Source: JOPF136 sp963773835
GTDB lineage: Bacteria; Acidobacteriota; Terriglobia; Acidiferrales; UBA7541
Direction of reading: 5' to 3'
Length of the DNA: 64,000 nt
Assembly (NCBI GenBank): GCA_963773835.1
Contig: CAVZCQ010000001.1
Coordinates: 744,001-808,000, forward strand
In this document: positions 28,960 to 37,432 of the stretch, in pieces
Position numbering within the stretch: the stretch's first letter is position 1
Layout of the letters: each line of letters opens with the position of its first letter
The notes under the pieces: generated by a model
What the model was told of the DNA's origin: nothing
The model's database searches: none
The model's input: the letters and a program-made list of their open reading frames with translations, nothing else
Program-made: the position numbers and the translations under genes

Positions 28960-29496
28960 ATGGCGACGTTACCCGCAATTCCGCAGGTGATCGAAGGCCG
29001 GGCCCTGGTGCGCTATTCGCGCGTTTCGCCCCAGAAGGCCCGGCTGGTGGCCGACCTGATCCGCGGACAAAGCGCGGAGCAGGCATTGGGAATTCTGCGG
29101 TTCACGCGGAAGCGCGTGGCGCGCGATATCGAAAAAATCCTGCGCAGCGCGATTGCCAACGCGGAGCGAAAGGCGGAAGACACGGGCGCGTCGCTGGACG
29201 TGGATCACCTGTTCGTATCCGAGTGTTTTGTGAACGAGGGCTCGCGCTGGAAGCGCATCCGGCCGGCGCCGTTCGGCCGCGCGTTCCGCTACCAGAAACG
29301 CACCAGCCACATTCAGGTGACGGTGGCGGAGCGCCACCGCGCCGCAGCGCAGCGCGTGGCGGATCTGGCCGCGGAAGCGGAGAAGTCCAAGGGCGTGCGC
29401 GGGGCGGTTCGGCGCGCGAAGCGGGCACTGGCGGGCAAGCCGGCGCTGAAGCAGCCGAAAGCCGGCCCCAAGCCCCCCAAGAAAGACCAGGAGTAG
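28960..29496 (+). CDS. rplV: 50S ribosomal protein L22 (extended)
   Basis: 178 aa against a usual 110-120. Core: RYSRVSPQKARLVADLIRG, the tunnel loop region, and FGRAFRYQKRTSHIQVTVAE. The extra length is a basic Lys/Arg/Pro/Ala C-terminal extension of about 50 residues. ACGGAGGAA precedes the ATG. Confidence 0.96.
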   Translation: MATLPAIPQVIEGRALVRYSRVSPQKARLVADLIRGQSAEQALGILRFTRKRVARDIEKILRSAIANAERKAEDTGASLDVDHLFVSECFVNEGSRWKRIRPAPFGRAFRYQKRTSHIQVTVAERHRAAAQRVADLAAEAEKSKGVRGAVRRAKRALAGKPALKQPKAGPKPPKKDQE

Positions 29497-29504
29497 GAGG
29501 CGGC

Positions 29505-30185
29505 GTGGGACAAAAGACGCATCCGTTCGGATTCCGGCTGGGCTACAACAAGACCTGGCGGTCGCGTTGGTACGCTGACCGCGAGTACGCCGACCTGCTG
29601 CATGAAGACATCGAGCTGCGGCGCGAATTGAAGAAGCGCCTGCGCTCGGCCGGCGTAAGCGTCATCGAGATCGAGCGGGCGGCCAACAAGCTGGTCATCC
29701 GGATCGACACGGCACGGCCGGGCATCATCATCGGGCGCAAGGGTGCGGAAATCGACAAGCTGAAGACCGAGGTGCAGAACCGCACGAAGCGCGAAGTGCA
29801 TATCGAAATCCAGGAAGTGCACCGTCCGGAGCTGAACGCCCAGCTCGTAGCGGAAAACATTGCGCTCCAGCTCGAAAAGCGCACTGCCTTCCGCCGCGCC
29901 ATGCGCAAATCGGTGGATTCCGCGCTGCGCTTCGGCTGCAAGGGAATCAAGGTGCGGGTGGCCGGCCGGCTGAACGGCGCGGAAATCGCGCGCAAGGAGT
30001 GGTACCTGCAGGGGCGGCTGCCGCTGCAGACGTTGCGCGCCGACATCGATTACGGCTTCGCCCAGGCCTACACCACCTACGGGGTGATCGGCGTGAAATG
30101 CTGGATTTATCAGGGCGAAAACGTGCCGCGGCGGCAGGAAGAATCCCGCTCCGCGCCCGATCGCGAGCCCGCGCCGGTAAGGTGA
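29505..30185 (+). CDS. rpsC: 30S ribosomal protein S3
   Basis: 226 aa from a GTG at 29505, four bases after AGGAGG. The start gives the standard GQKTHPFGFRLG N-terminus. KH domain with RPGIIIGRKGAEIDKL, then the C-terminal domain with GCKGIKVRVAGRLNGAEIAR. Together with S4 and S5 it forms the mRNA entry channel. Confidence 0.97.
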   Translation: MGQKTHPFGFRLGYNKTWRSRWYADREYADLLHEDIELRRELKKRLRSAGVSVIEIERAANKLVIRIDTARPGIIIGRKGAEIDKLKTEVQNRTKREVHIEIQEVHRPELNAQLVAENIALQLEKRTAFRRAMRKSVDSALRFGCKGIKVRVAGRLNGAEIARKEWYLQGRLPLQTLRADIDYGFAQAYTTYGVIGVKCWIYQGENVPRRQEESRSAPDREPAPVR

Positions 30186-30198
30186 GGATTCCGACGCC

Positions 30199-30615
30199 AT
30201 GTTGATGCCGAAAAAAGTGAAGTACCGCAAGCAGCAGCGCGGCAGGCGCACCGGCAAGGCCTGGCGCGGCGGCTCGCTGGCGTTCGGCGACTGCGGGCTG
30301 AAGGCCATGGAAGCGGCCTGGATTACCAACCGGCAGATCGAGGCGGCGCGCGTGGCGCTTTCGCGCTTCCTGAAGCGCGGCGGGAAGATGTGGATCCGGA
30401 TTTTTCCGGACAAGCCGTTTACCAAGAAGCCCGCGGAAACGCGCATGGGCAAAGGAAAAGGGCTTCCGGAGTACTGGGTAGCCGTGGTGCTGCCGGGACG
30501 CATCCTTTTCGAACTGGAGGGGCTGGACGCGCCGACGGCGCGCGAGGCCTGCAACGTCGCGGCGCACAAGCTGCCTATCCGGACGAAATTTGTGACCCGT
30601 GTAGGAGTCGCCTGA
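30199..30615 (+). CDS. rplP: 50S ribosomal protein L16
   Basis: 138 aa, normal length. A-site protein of the 50S subunit. Core: KKVKYRKQQRGRRTG, FGDCGLKAMEAAWITNRQIEAARVA, and KPAETRMGKGKGLPEYWVAVV. Its stop codon overlaps the rpmC start by one base. Confidence 0.97.
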   Translation: MLMPKKVKYRKQQRGRRTGKAWRGGSLAFGDCGLKAMEAAWITNRQIEAARVALSRFLKRGGKMWIRIFPDKPFTKKPAETRMGKGKGLPEYWVAVVLPGRILFELEGLDAPTAREACNVAAHKLPIRTKFVTRVGVA

Positions 30616-30827
30616 TGCCACGCAATACGGAGAAGCTGCGCCAGATGGGTGATGACGAACTGGAAGTGCACGAGCGCGAACTGGCCGAGCAGGTCTTCCG
30701 CCTGCGGTTCCAGCACGCCACCGGCCAGGCGGAAAGCCTGAAGAAGCTCCGCGTGGTGCGCCGGGACCTGGCGCGAGTAAAGACGCTCCGGCGGGAACGC
30801 GCAATCAAGGTGAGAGATGGAAAATAA
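30615..30827 (+). CDS. rpmC: 50S ribosomal protein L29
   Basis: 70 aa. Start is the ATG in a TGATG overlap with rplP. Two helices with the L29 pattern LRQMGDDELEVHERELAEQVFRLRFQ and the RRDLARVKTLRRER end. It binds 23S rRNA at the tunnel exit. Overlaps rpsQ by 11 bases. Confidence 0.95.
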   Translation: MPRNTEKLRQMGDDELEVHERELAEQVFRLRFQHATGQAESLKKLRVVRRDLARVKTLRRERAIKVRDGK

Positions 30828-31104
30828 CGCGGCGGTAGCGCAGCCCCGGCGCCGGCAGACGAAAGTGGGCGTGGTGACGAGCACCTCGATGGCCAAGACC
30901 ATCGTGGTGAAGGTGACCCGCAAGGTGCAGCATCCGCTTTACGGCCGGGTATTGCGGAAATCGAAGAAGTTGTACGCCCACGATGAGCAGGGCGAGGCCC
31001 GGCCCGGCGATACGGTCCGCATCGTGGAGACGCGGCCGCTCTCGCGGCTGAAGCGCTGGCGCCTGGCCGAAGTGGTCTCGCGCGCCAAGGGCGGAATCCG
31101 GTAG
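30817..31104 (+). CDS. rpsQ: 30S ribosomal protein S17
   Basis: 95 aa. OB-fold 16S rRNA binder. Core: KVGVVTSTSMAKTIVVKVTRKVQHPLYGRVLRKSKKLYAHDE and PGDTVRIVETRPLSRLKRWRL. Overlaps the end of rpmC, which indicates coupled translation. Confidence 0.97.
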   Translation: MENNAAVAQPRRRQTKVGVVTSTSMAKTIVVKVTRKVQHPLYGRVLRKSKKLYAHDEQGEARPGDTVRIVETRPLSRLKRWRLAEVVSRAKGGIR

Positions 31105-31116
31105 GGGAGAGCGCCG

Positions 31117-31485
31117 ATGATCCAGATGCGAACCTGGCTGACTGTAGCCGACAATTCCGGCGCCCGCCGCCTGATGTGCATTCTCCCCCTGGGAGGCGAC
31201 GCAGGATTGAAGGCCGGACTCGGAGACGTGGTGACGGCTTCCGTGAAAGAGGCTTCGCCGGAAAGCCAGATCAAGCAGGGAAAAGTCGTGAAGTGCGTGA
31301 TTGTGCGCATGCGGAAAGAGCACCGGCGGCGCGACGGCTCCTATATCCGGTTCGACGACAATGCTGCGGTGCTGATTAACGACGCCAACGAGCCGGTGGG
31401 CACGCGCGTGTTCGGCCCCGTCGCGAGGGAATTGCGCGAGCGCAAGTTCACCAAGATCGTCTCGCTCGCGCCGGAAGTTTGGTAG
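31117..31485 (+). CDS. rplN: 50S ribosomal protein L14
   Basis: 122 aa, normal length. Contacts 16S rRNA in an intersubunit bridge. Core: MIQMRTWLTVADNSGARRLMCI, KGKVVKCVIVR-like region with QGKVVKCVIVRMRKE, and FDDNAAVLINDANEPVGTRVFGPV. Confidence 0.97.
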   Translation: MIQMRTWLTVADNSGARRLMCILPLGGDAGLKAGLGDVVTASVKEASPESQIKQGKVVKCVIVRMRKEHRRRDGSYIRFDDNAAVLINDANEPVGTRVFGPVARELRERKFTKIVSLAPEVW

Positions 31486-31487
31486 CC

Positions 31488-31517
31488 ATGAGCGTTAAGG
31501 AAAGAGCGAAGCCATGA
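31488..31517 (+). CDS. Nine-codon mini-ORF coupled to rplX
   Basis: ATG at 31488 opens a nine-codon frame (MSVKERAKP) whose TGA (31515-31517) overlaps the rplX ATG (31514) as ATGA. Both frames begin ATGAGCGTT, so this looks like a small local duplication of the rplX start. Whether it is translated is unknown. Confidence 0.3.
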   Translation: MSVKERAKP

Positions 31518-31897
31518 GCGTTCGAGATCGTTCCAACCGGCGGGCGCCGCGCGTCACGGTTCTGATTCGCAAAGGCGACATGGTGCGGGTGTTGGCGGGG
31601 CGCGACCGGTTGGGATTCGCCAACCGCTCGGCACGCGTGCTCGCCGTGGACCGCAAGGAAGGCACCGTCACCGTGGAGCACGCCCAGATCATCAAGAAGC
31701 ACACGCGGAGGAATCCGCAGAAAAACGTGCAGGGCGGCGTGCTGGACAAGGAAGCTCCGATCAACGTGTCCAACGTGATGCTGGTATGCCCTTCCTGCGA
31801 CCGGCCCACGCGGATCGGCCAGAAGGTGCAGCAGGAAGGCAACCGCAAGGTGCGCACTCGGATTTGCAAGCACTGCGGCGCGACCGTGGACCGCTGA
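31514..31897 (+). CDS. rplX: 50S ribosomal protein L24
   Basis: 127 aa. KOW motif near the N-terminus (IRKGDMVRVLAGRDRLGFANRSARVLAVDRKEG, read in pieces). The C-terminal half has Cys-x2-Cys pairs (CPSCDRPTR and ICKHCGATVDR), as found in many longer L24 proteins. Assembly initiator of the 50S subunit. A mini-ORF overlaps its start. Confidence 0.96.
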   Translation: MSVRDRSNRRAPRVTVLIRKGDMVRVLAGRDRLGFANRSARVLAVDRKEGTVTVEHAQIIKKHTRRNPQKNVQGGVLDKEAPINVSNVMLVCPSCDRPTRIGQKVQQEGNRKVRTRICKHCGATVDR

Positions 31898-31916
31898 GGG
31901 ACGGGACGAAACGGAA

Positions 31917-32474
31917 ATGATGACACGACTCCAGGAACGGTATCGCAGCGAGGTGCTGCCGGCGCTCGTCAAACGCTTCGGCTACGGGAACACCATGGCT
32001 GCCCCCAAGCTGCGCAAGATCACGCTCAACATCGGGCTCGGCGAAGCCAGCCAGAACATCAAGCTGCTGGACACTGCGGCGGTGGAACTGGGGCTGATCG
32101 CTGGTCAGAAAGCGGTGATCACGCGGGCGAAGAAATCCATTGCGAATTTCAAGATCCGCAAGGGAATGCCCATCGGGTGCTGCGTGACGCTCCGCGGCGA
32201 ACGGATGTACGAGTTCCTGGACCGGCTGTGTTCCATCGTCCTGCCCCGGGTGCGCGACTTCAAGGGACTCCCGGCCACTTCCTTCGACGGGAGGGGAAAC
32301 TATACGCTGGGCCTGAAAGACCAGCTCGTGTTCCCCGAGATCGATTACACGCGGGTGGACAAGATCAAGGGCATGAACATCACGCTCACCACTTCCGCGC
32401 ACTCCGATGAAGAGGCGCGCGAGCTGCTGAAGCTGCTGGGCATGCCGTTCCGCACGAAATCCGAGGAGCGTTGA
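31917..32474 (+). CDS. rplE: 50S ribosomal protein L5
   Basis: 185 aa. 5S rRNA binder of the central protuberance. Core: PKLRKITLNIGLGEASQN, GQKAVITRAKKSIANFKIRKG, and GRGNYTLGLKDQLVFPEIDY. Two ATG codons are adjacent at 31917 and 31920; either may be used. Its TGA overlaps the rpsN ATG by one base. Confidence 0.97.
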   Translation: MMTRLQERYRSEVLPALVKRFGYGNTMAAPKLRKITLNIGLGEASQNIKLLDTAAVELGLIAGQKAVITRAKKSIANFKIRKGMPIGCCVTLRGERMYEFLDRLCSIVLPRVRDFKGLPATSFDGRGNYTLGLKDQLVFPEIDYTRVDKIKGMNITLTTSAHSDEEARELLKLLGMPFRTKSEER

Positions 32475-32659
32475 TGGCCAGAACCTCGCAATTTGCAAAA
32501 ACCAGGCGCAAGCCCAAGTTCAAGGTCCGGGTCCGCAACCGCTGCCGCCTCTGCGGCCGGGGACGCGGCGTCCTGCGCAAGTTCCAGATGTGCCGCCTCT
32601 GTTTCCGCGAGCTGGCCCTGGTGGGACAGATTCCCGGCGTCGTCAAGGCAAGCTGGTAG
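32474..32659 (+). CDS. rpsN: 30S ribosomal protein S14, zinc-binding type
   Basis: 61 aa. Zinc ribbon intact: Cys24-x2-Cys27 and Cys40-x2-Cys43. It is thus the short C+ (type Z) form. Start is the ATG overlapping the rplE stop. 30S head protein. Confidence 0.97.
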   Translation: MARTSQFAKTRRKPKFKVRVRNRCRLCGRGRGVLRKFQMCRLCFRELALVGQIPGVVKASW

Positions 32660-32672
32660 GGAAGGGAGAGCC

Positions 32673-33071
32673 ATGCAGACCGATCCCATCGCCGACATGC
32701 TCACCCGGGTGCGCAATGCATCGCGCGCCAAGCACCCGCGCGTGGACGTGCCGGCCTCGAAGTTGAAGATTGAAATTGCGCGGATCCTGAAAGAAGAAGG
32801 GTTCATTGCCACCTACAAAGTGGCGGATGAGAACCGCGTCAGGAAGACGCTGCGGATTTTCCTGAAGTACACGCCCGATCGCCACAGCGTTCTTTCCGGG
32901 CTGCGGCGTATCTCGCGCCCCGGCCGGCGCGTATTCTCCGGCAAGGCGGACCTGAAGAAGGTGATGGGCGGGATGGGAGTGAGCATCCTGACCACGCCCA
33001 AGGGCGTGATGACCGGCAAGGCCGCGCGAAGGAACGGTGTGGGCGGCGAAGTATTGTGCGAAGCGTGGTAG
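32673..33071 (+). CDS. rpsH: 30S ribosomal protein S8
   Basis: 132 aa from the ATG at 32673, giving the standard TDPIADMLTRVRNA N-terminus (GGGAGAG upstream). It binds helix 21 of 16S rRNA and represses the spc operon in E. coli. C-terminal GVSILTTPKGVMTG and GGEVLCEAW are characteristic. Confidence 0.97.
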   Translation: MQTDPIADMLTRVRNASRAKHPRVDVPASKLKIEIARILKEEGFIATYKVADENRVRKTLRIFLKYTPDRHSVLSGLRRISRPGRRVFSGKADLKKVMGGMGVSILTTPKGVMTGKAARRNGVGGEVLCEAW

Positions 33072-33090
33072 AGGAGAGGGCGGAGACGTC

Positions 33091-33636
33091 ATGTCGCGCA
33101 TAGGCCGCAAACCGGTGGTGCTGCCCCAGGGCGTGAAGGTGCATGTCGCCCCCGAGCACGTGGAGGTGCAGGGTCCCAAGGGCAAGCTCTCCGTGCCGCT
33201 CCCGGCGGGAATCCGCGTGGAGCAGAAGGACAAGGAGGTCCTGGCCTCGCGCGACTCCGACGAGCAGCGGGCGCTCCACGGGCTGACGCGCGCGCTGCTG
33301 GCCAACGCCGTCCTCGGCGTCACGGAGGGATTCAAACGCGAACTGGACATTGTGGGCGTGGGTTACCGCGCGGAAGTCAAAGGCAAGAACGTGATGTTCA
33401 GCCTCGGATATTCCCACCCCATCGAATTTCCCATGCCCGAGGGCATTCAGATTTCCGTGGCCCAGCAGACGCACCTGGTAGTCACCGGCGCCGACAAAGC
33501 CCAAGTGGGGCAAGTGGCGGCCAACATCCGGGCGCTGCGTCCCCCGGACCCGTACAAGCAGAAGGGGATCCGCCGCACGGGCGAGATATTGAAGAAGAAG
33601 GCCGGAAAGGCCGGAGCAAAGGCCGGAGCCGCCTGA
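33091..33636 (+). CDS. rplF: 50S ribosomal protein L6
   Basis: 181 aa from the ATG at 33091. Core: SRIGRKPVVLPQGVKV, VQGPKGKLSVPLP, the second domain with SLGYSHPIEFPMPEGI and RPPDPYKQKGIRRTGE. It lies near the sarcin-ricin loop. The C-terminus ends in a basic Lys/Ala tail. Confidence 0.97.
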   Translation: MSRIGRKPVVLPQGVKVHVAPEHVEVQGPKGKLSVPLPAGIRVEQKDKEVLASRDSDEQRALHGLTRALLANAVLGVTEGFKRELDIVGVGYRAEVKGKNVMFSLGYSHPIEFPMPEGIQISVAQQTHLVVTGADKAQVGQVAANIRALRPPDPYKQKGIRRTGEILKKKAGKAGAKAGAA

Positions 33637-33658
33637 TCGAGCGGCGAGGAGAGCGAGC

Positions 33659-34039
33659 GTGGCACAACTGCCAGTGCGTAGGGTTTCGCGGGACGAGCAC
33701 CGCCGCAGGATTCACCGGCGCGTCCGGCAAATGGTGACCGGCACGCCCGAGCGCCCGCGGCTGAGCGTGTACCGTTCGCTGACGCATCTGTACGCGCAGG
33801 TGATCGACGACACCACGGGGCGGACTCTCGCCTCGGCCAGCTCCAACGACAAGGAATCGCGCAAGCTCACCAAGGGCGGGGGCAACGTGGCGGCGGCCAA
33901 GGTGGTGGGAAAGACGGTGGCGGAACGCGCACGCCAGAAGGGTATTTTGCAGGTGGTATTTGACCGCGGTGGATACCGGTACCACGGGCGGGTGAAGGCG
34001 CTGGCCGAGGCCGCGCGGGAAGCGGGGTTGAAATTCTAA
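33659..34039 (+). CDS. rplR: 50S ribosomal protein L18
   Basis: 126 aa, GTG start with a GAGGAGAG site. 5S rRNA binder. Core: RRVRQMVTGTPERPRLSVYRS, THLYAQVIDDTTGRTLASASS, and FDRGGYRYHGRVKALAEAAREAGL. Confidence 0.97.
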   Translation: MAQLPVRRVSRDEHRRRIHRRVRQMVTGTPERPRLSVYRSLTHLYAQVIDDTTGRTLASASSNDKESRKLTKGGGNVAAAKVVGKTVAERARQKGILQVVFDRGGYRYHGRVKALAEAAREAGLKF

Positions 34040-34043
34040 GCGT

Positions 34044-34580
34044 ATGTCGAAGCACACATTGAGGGACACGCTGTCCATCCGCCGGCCCATCGAGGCCAAC
34101 GCGAGCGCACTGAAAGACCACGTGGTGGCCATCAACCGGGTGACCAAAGTGGTGAAGGGAGGCAAGAACCTGAGTTTTTCCGCGCTCGTGGTGGTGGGAG
34201 ACCAGCAGGGCCATGCCGGGTTCGGCATGGGCAAGGCGCGGGAAGTGCCCATGGCCATCCGCAAGGCCATCGAGCAGGCGAAGAAGAACCTGATTCGCGT
34301 GAACCTGAAGAGCGGCACGGTCCCGCATCTAGTGGTGGGGCGCTACGGCTCCGGCACGGTGCTGCTGAAGCCCGCACCCGAAGGCACGGGAATCATCGCC
34401 GGAGGCCCGGTGCGCGCGGTGATGGAAGTGACTGGGATTCACAACGTGCTGACGAAATCGATCGGCACGTCGAATCCGCACAACGTGGTGAAAGCCACCT
34501 TCGACGCGCTGATTCATCTGAAGGATGCGGCGAAGGTGGCGGAAACGCGCGGAAAAGAAGCCGCGGACATGTCCGCATAG
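34044..34580 (+). CDS. rpsE: 30S ribosomal protein S5
   Basis: 178 aa, four bases after rplR. Contributes to decoding accuracy. Core: LKDHVVAINRVTKVVKGG, FSALVVVGDQQGHAGFGMGKAREVPMAI, and IAGGPVRAVMEVTGIHNVLTKSIG. Normal length. Confidence 0.97.
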   Translation: MSKHTLRDTLSIRRPIEANASALKDHVVAINRVTKVVKGGKNLSFSALVVVGDQQGHAGFGMGKAREVPMAIRKAIEQAKKNLIRVNLKSGTVPHLVVGRYGSGTVLLKPAPEGTGIIAGGPVRAVMEVTGIHNVLTKSIGTSNPHNVVKATFDALIHLKDAAKVAETRGKEAADMSA

Positions 34581-34598
34581 CGGGCGGAGGCGGGAGCG

Positions 34599-34799
34599 AT
34601 GAGCGCGGCAAAAAAGGAGCCCACGCTGAAGTTGCAGTGGGTGGTCAGTTTTATCGGCTGCACGCGCGACATGCGCGCGGCGATCCGCGGGTTGGGATTC
34701 CGCCGCCTCGAGCAGATCGTGGAGCGGCCGGATACGCCGGCCATCCGCGGGATGGTGCGTAAGGTCCGGCATTTGGTCAAAGTCGTGGGGGAGAATTGA
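34599..34799 (+). CDS. rpmD: 50S ribosomal protein L30
   Basis: 66 aa. Small ferredoxin-like fold protein: LQWVVSFIGCTRDMRAAIRGLGFRRLEQ, then PAIRGMVRKVRHLVKV. It sits between rpsE and rplO as usual for bacteria that keep L30. Confidence 0.95.
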   Translation: MSAAKKEPTLKLQWVVSFIGCTRDMRAAIRGLGFRRLEQIVERPDTPAIRGMVRKVRHLVKVVGEN

Positions 34800-34806
34800 G
34801 GCCGCC

Positions 34807-35256
34807 ATGGAAGTGACACTTTCAAACCTGCGCCCTCCGAAAGGTTCGCGTCACCGCAAGGTGCGCGTCGGCCGGGGAATGGGCTCGAAACTCGGGAAGA
34901 CGGCTGGGAGGGGCAACAAAGGCCAGAAATCCCGCAGCGGCTATTCCTCGCGCCGCGGATTTGAAGGCGGGCAGATGCCCCTGCACCGGCGAATTCCGAA
35001 ACGAGGGTTCTACAACCCCTTCGGGCGCGATCTGGCCATCATCAACGTCACCGCGCTCAACGCGTTCGGCAAGGGTGAGGTGGTGACGCCGGAACTGCTG
35101 CTCGAGCGCGGCATCCTATCCAGCCGCCGCGACGGCGTGAAGGTGCTGGGCGACGGCGAATTGAAAGTCGCCCTGACGGTGCAGGCCCAGGCGTTCAGCA
35201 AGTCGGCGGAGCAGAAGATTGCGGCCGCCGGAGGGAAAGCGGAAATCGTGGCATGA
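34807..35256 (+). CDS. rplO: 50S ribosomal protein L15
   Basis: 149 aa. Late-assembly protein with an extended N-terminus: LRPPKGSRHRKVRVGRGMGSKLGKTAGRGNKGQKSRSG (read in pieces), FEGGQMPLHRRIPKRGF. Overlaps secY by ATGA. Confidence 0.97.
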   Translation: MEVTLSNLRPPKGSRHRKVRVGRGMGSKLGKTAGRGNKGQKSRSGYSSRRGFEGGQMPLHRRIPKRGFYNPFGRDLAIINVTALNAFGKGEVVTPELLLERGILSSRRDGVKVLGDGELKVALTVQAQAFSKSAEQKIAAAGGKAEIVA

Positions 35257-36659
35257 ACCGGTTTTTCAATTCCGTGGCGAACATCTTCCGCGTGGAAGAC
35301 CTGCGGAACCGCGTGTTCTTCACCCTCGCGCTGCTGGCCGTGTACCGGCTGGGCGCGTTCATCCCCACGCCGGGGATCGACACGAAGTTGCTGGAAGAGC
35401 TGTTCTCGCGCAGCCAGGGATCGCTGCTGGGCGTGTTCGACCTGTTCAGCGGGGGAAATTTCCGCCGGCTGACGATCTTCGCCCTCGGAATCATGCCGTA
35501 TATCACCGCTTCCATCATCCTGCAGTTGATGACGGTGGTGTTCCCGTACCTGGACCGGCTGCAGAAGGAAGGGGAACTGGGACGGAGGAAGATCACCCAG
35601 TACACGCGGTATTTGACCGTGGGCCTGGCGCTGCTGCAGTCGTTCATGATTGCGATGGCGCTGAGGACCGCGACCTTCGAGGCCAAAGCGCTGGTGTACA
35701 ACCCGGGCGTGGGGTTCGTGCTGATGACCATCCTCACACTCACTACGGGCACCGCCTTCATCATGTGGCTGGGCGAACAGATCAGCGACCGCGGCATCGG
35801 CAATGGGATGTCACTCATCATTTTTGCCGGGATCGTGGTGGGGCTGCCGCGGGCCATCGGAGATTTGGTCACGAAGATCCAGAACAACGAGTGGGGCGTG
35901 TACACCGCGTTTTTCACCATCCTCCTGCTGGCCGTGATGGTGCTCGTGACGGCCGTCATCGTCCTGGTCGAGGGCGGGCAGCGGCGCATCCCCGTGCAGT
36001 ACGCGAAAAAGGTGGTGGGCCGGCGGGTGATGGGCGGCCAGATGACCTACCTGCCGTTGCGCGTGAATTCCGGCGGCGTCATCCCGCCGATTTTTGCCAG
36101 CTCCGTGCTCACCATTCCGCCGACCATCGCCCAGTTGTTCGGCCAAAAGTCGAAGGCCATCGCTGACATCGCCGGCGGCCTGCGCTGGGGCGAGCCCTGG
36201 TACACCGTGCTGTATGTGTTCATGATCATCGGATTTGCGTTTTTCTACGTGGGCATCATGGTCAATCCGACCGAGCTCGCCGACAATCTTCGCAAGCATG
36301 GAGGGTTCATTCCCGGAATTCGCCCGGGACGCAACACCTCCGAATACGTTAGCCGCATCATCACGCGCCTGACGTTTGTGGGCGGCATTTACCTGGCCCT
36401 GATTTGCCTCATCCCGGAGTGGATGATTGCCGGTGTGCGGTTGAATCACCTGTGGGGACCCATTGGCGCCTGGTTCGACGTGCATGCCCCCCGATTCATC
36501 CTGGAAGGATTAGGAGTGAATTTCTATTTCGGCGGGACCTCGTTGCTCATCGTGGTGGGCGTGGCCATGGACACGGTGCAGCAAATTGAAGCTCAGTTGG
36601 TGATGCGGAATTACGAGGGATTCGGGCCCCGCGGACGGACGAGGGGCCGCCGTGGCTGA
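35253..36659 (+). CDS. secY: Protein translocase subunit SecY
   Basis: 468 aa integral membrane protein, ten predicted membrane segments. Central pore of the Sec translocon, working with SecE/SecG and with SecA, whose gene lies at the right end of this window. Motifs: RLGAFIPTPGID in the first segment region, GIMPYITASIILQL, WLGEQISDRGIGNGMSLIIF, and the C-terminal cytosolic loop RNYEGFGPRGRTRGRRG. Its ATGA overlap with rplO and 8-base overlap with adk mean tight coupling. Confidence 0.97.
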   Translation: MNRFFNSVANIFRVEDLRNRVFFTLALLAVYRLGAFIPTPGIDTKLLEELFSRSQGSLLGVFDLFSGGNFRRLTIFALGIMPYITASIILQLMTVVFPYLDRLQKEGELGRRKITQYTRYLTVGLALLQSFMIAMALRTATFEAKALVYNPGVGFVLMTILTLTTGTAFIMWLGEQISDRGIGNGMSLIIFAGIVVGLPRAIGDLVTKIQNNEWGVYTAFFTILLLAVMVLVTAVIVLVEGGQRRIPVQYAKKVVGRRVMGGQMTYLPLRVNSGGVIPPIFASSVLTIPPTIAQLFGQKSKAIADIAGGLRWGEPWYTVLYVFMIIGFAFFYVGIMVNPTELADNLRKHGGFIPGIRPGRNTSEYVSRIITRLTFVGGIYLALICLIPEWMIAGVRLNHLWGPIGAWFDVHAPRFILEGLGVNFYFGGTSLLIVVGVAMDTVQQIEAQLVMRNYEGFGPRGRTRGRRG

Positions 36660-37344
36660 CGTTGTGCCCCGTGCGCCGGCTCATCCGCTGTTGCGGGCGC
36701 TGATCCTGCTGGGCGCGCCCGGGGCCGGGAAGGGAACGCAGGCGAAGGAAGTGGCCAAAGTGTACGACGTGCCTCACCTTTCGACCGGCGACATGTTTCG
36801 CGAGCACGTGGCGAAGGGGACGGAGCTGGGTCTGCGGTCAAAGCCGATTATGGACAGCGGAAAGCTGGTGCCGGACGACATTGTGCTGGGCATGCTGGAA
36901 GAGCGGGTGGCCCGGCCGGATTGCGCGGCAGGATTCGTCCTCGATGGTTTTCCGCGCACGCTGCCGCAAGCGGAACGCCTGGAGGAGATTCTGAGCCTGC
37001 TGCCGCTGCGGCGGGCGCTGGCGGTGAACCTGGCCGTGGACGAAAACGCGGTGGTGCGGCGGATTGCCAGCCGGCGCACGTGCCGGGCGTGCGGGGCGAT
37101 CTACAGCACCGACACGAAAATTCCGCGGGCGGCTGGAAAATGCGATGCGTGCGGCGGCGAGCTCGTCCAACGCCCGGATGACCGGGAAGAGGTGGTGCGG
37201 CAGCGGCTGGTTACGTATCACCAGCAGACGGCGCCGGTGGTCGAGTTCTACCGGCGGCGCGGGCAGTTGCTGGAGCTGGACGGGTCGAAGGACATCCCCT
37301 CCGTCCGGCAGGAACTGTTGGGCCTGCTCGATCGGTTGCAGTGA
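36652..37344 (+). CDS. adk: Adenylate kinase
   Basis: 230 aa from a GTG at 36652 that overlaps the secY end. Interconverts ATP + AMP and 2 ADP. P-loop GAPGAGKGTQ, STGDMFREH (AMP site), DGFPRTLPQAERL, and a LID with a Cys4 zinc site (CRACGAIY and CDACGG). About 12 residues longer at the N-terminus than typical; a later start is possible. Confidence 0.95.
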   Translation: MADVVPRAPAHPLLRALILLGAPGAGKGTQAKEVAKVYDVPHLSTGDMFREHVAKGTELGLRSKPIMDSGKLVPDDIVLGMLEERVARPDCAAGFVLDGFPRTLPQAERLEEILSLLPLRRALAVNLAVDENAVVRRIASRRTCRACGAIYSTDTKIPRAAGKCDACGGELVQRPDDREEVVRQRLVTYHQQTAPVVEFYRRRGQLLELDGSKDIPSVRQELLGLLDRLQ

Positions 37345-37351
37345 CGCCGAT

Positions 37352-37370
37352 GGCCCAGGCTTCAGCCTGC
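37352..37370. repeat. Degenerate palindromic repeat after adk
   Basis: CAGGC-ttca-GCCTG with partly matching flanks, in the 88-base adk-map gap. Related in form to the GCACAGGC repeats at 11748 and 39570. Confidence 0.4.
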
Positions 37371-37432
37371 GTGGCAGCAGACAGGCCATGCCGGGGATGC
37401 TCGAAGAGTTCGAGTGACGTGGAGCGGCAGGC

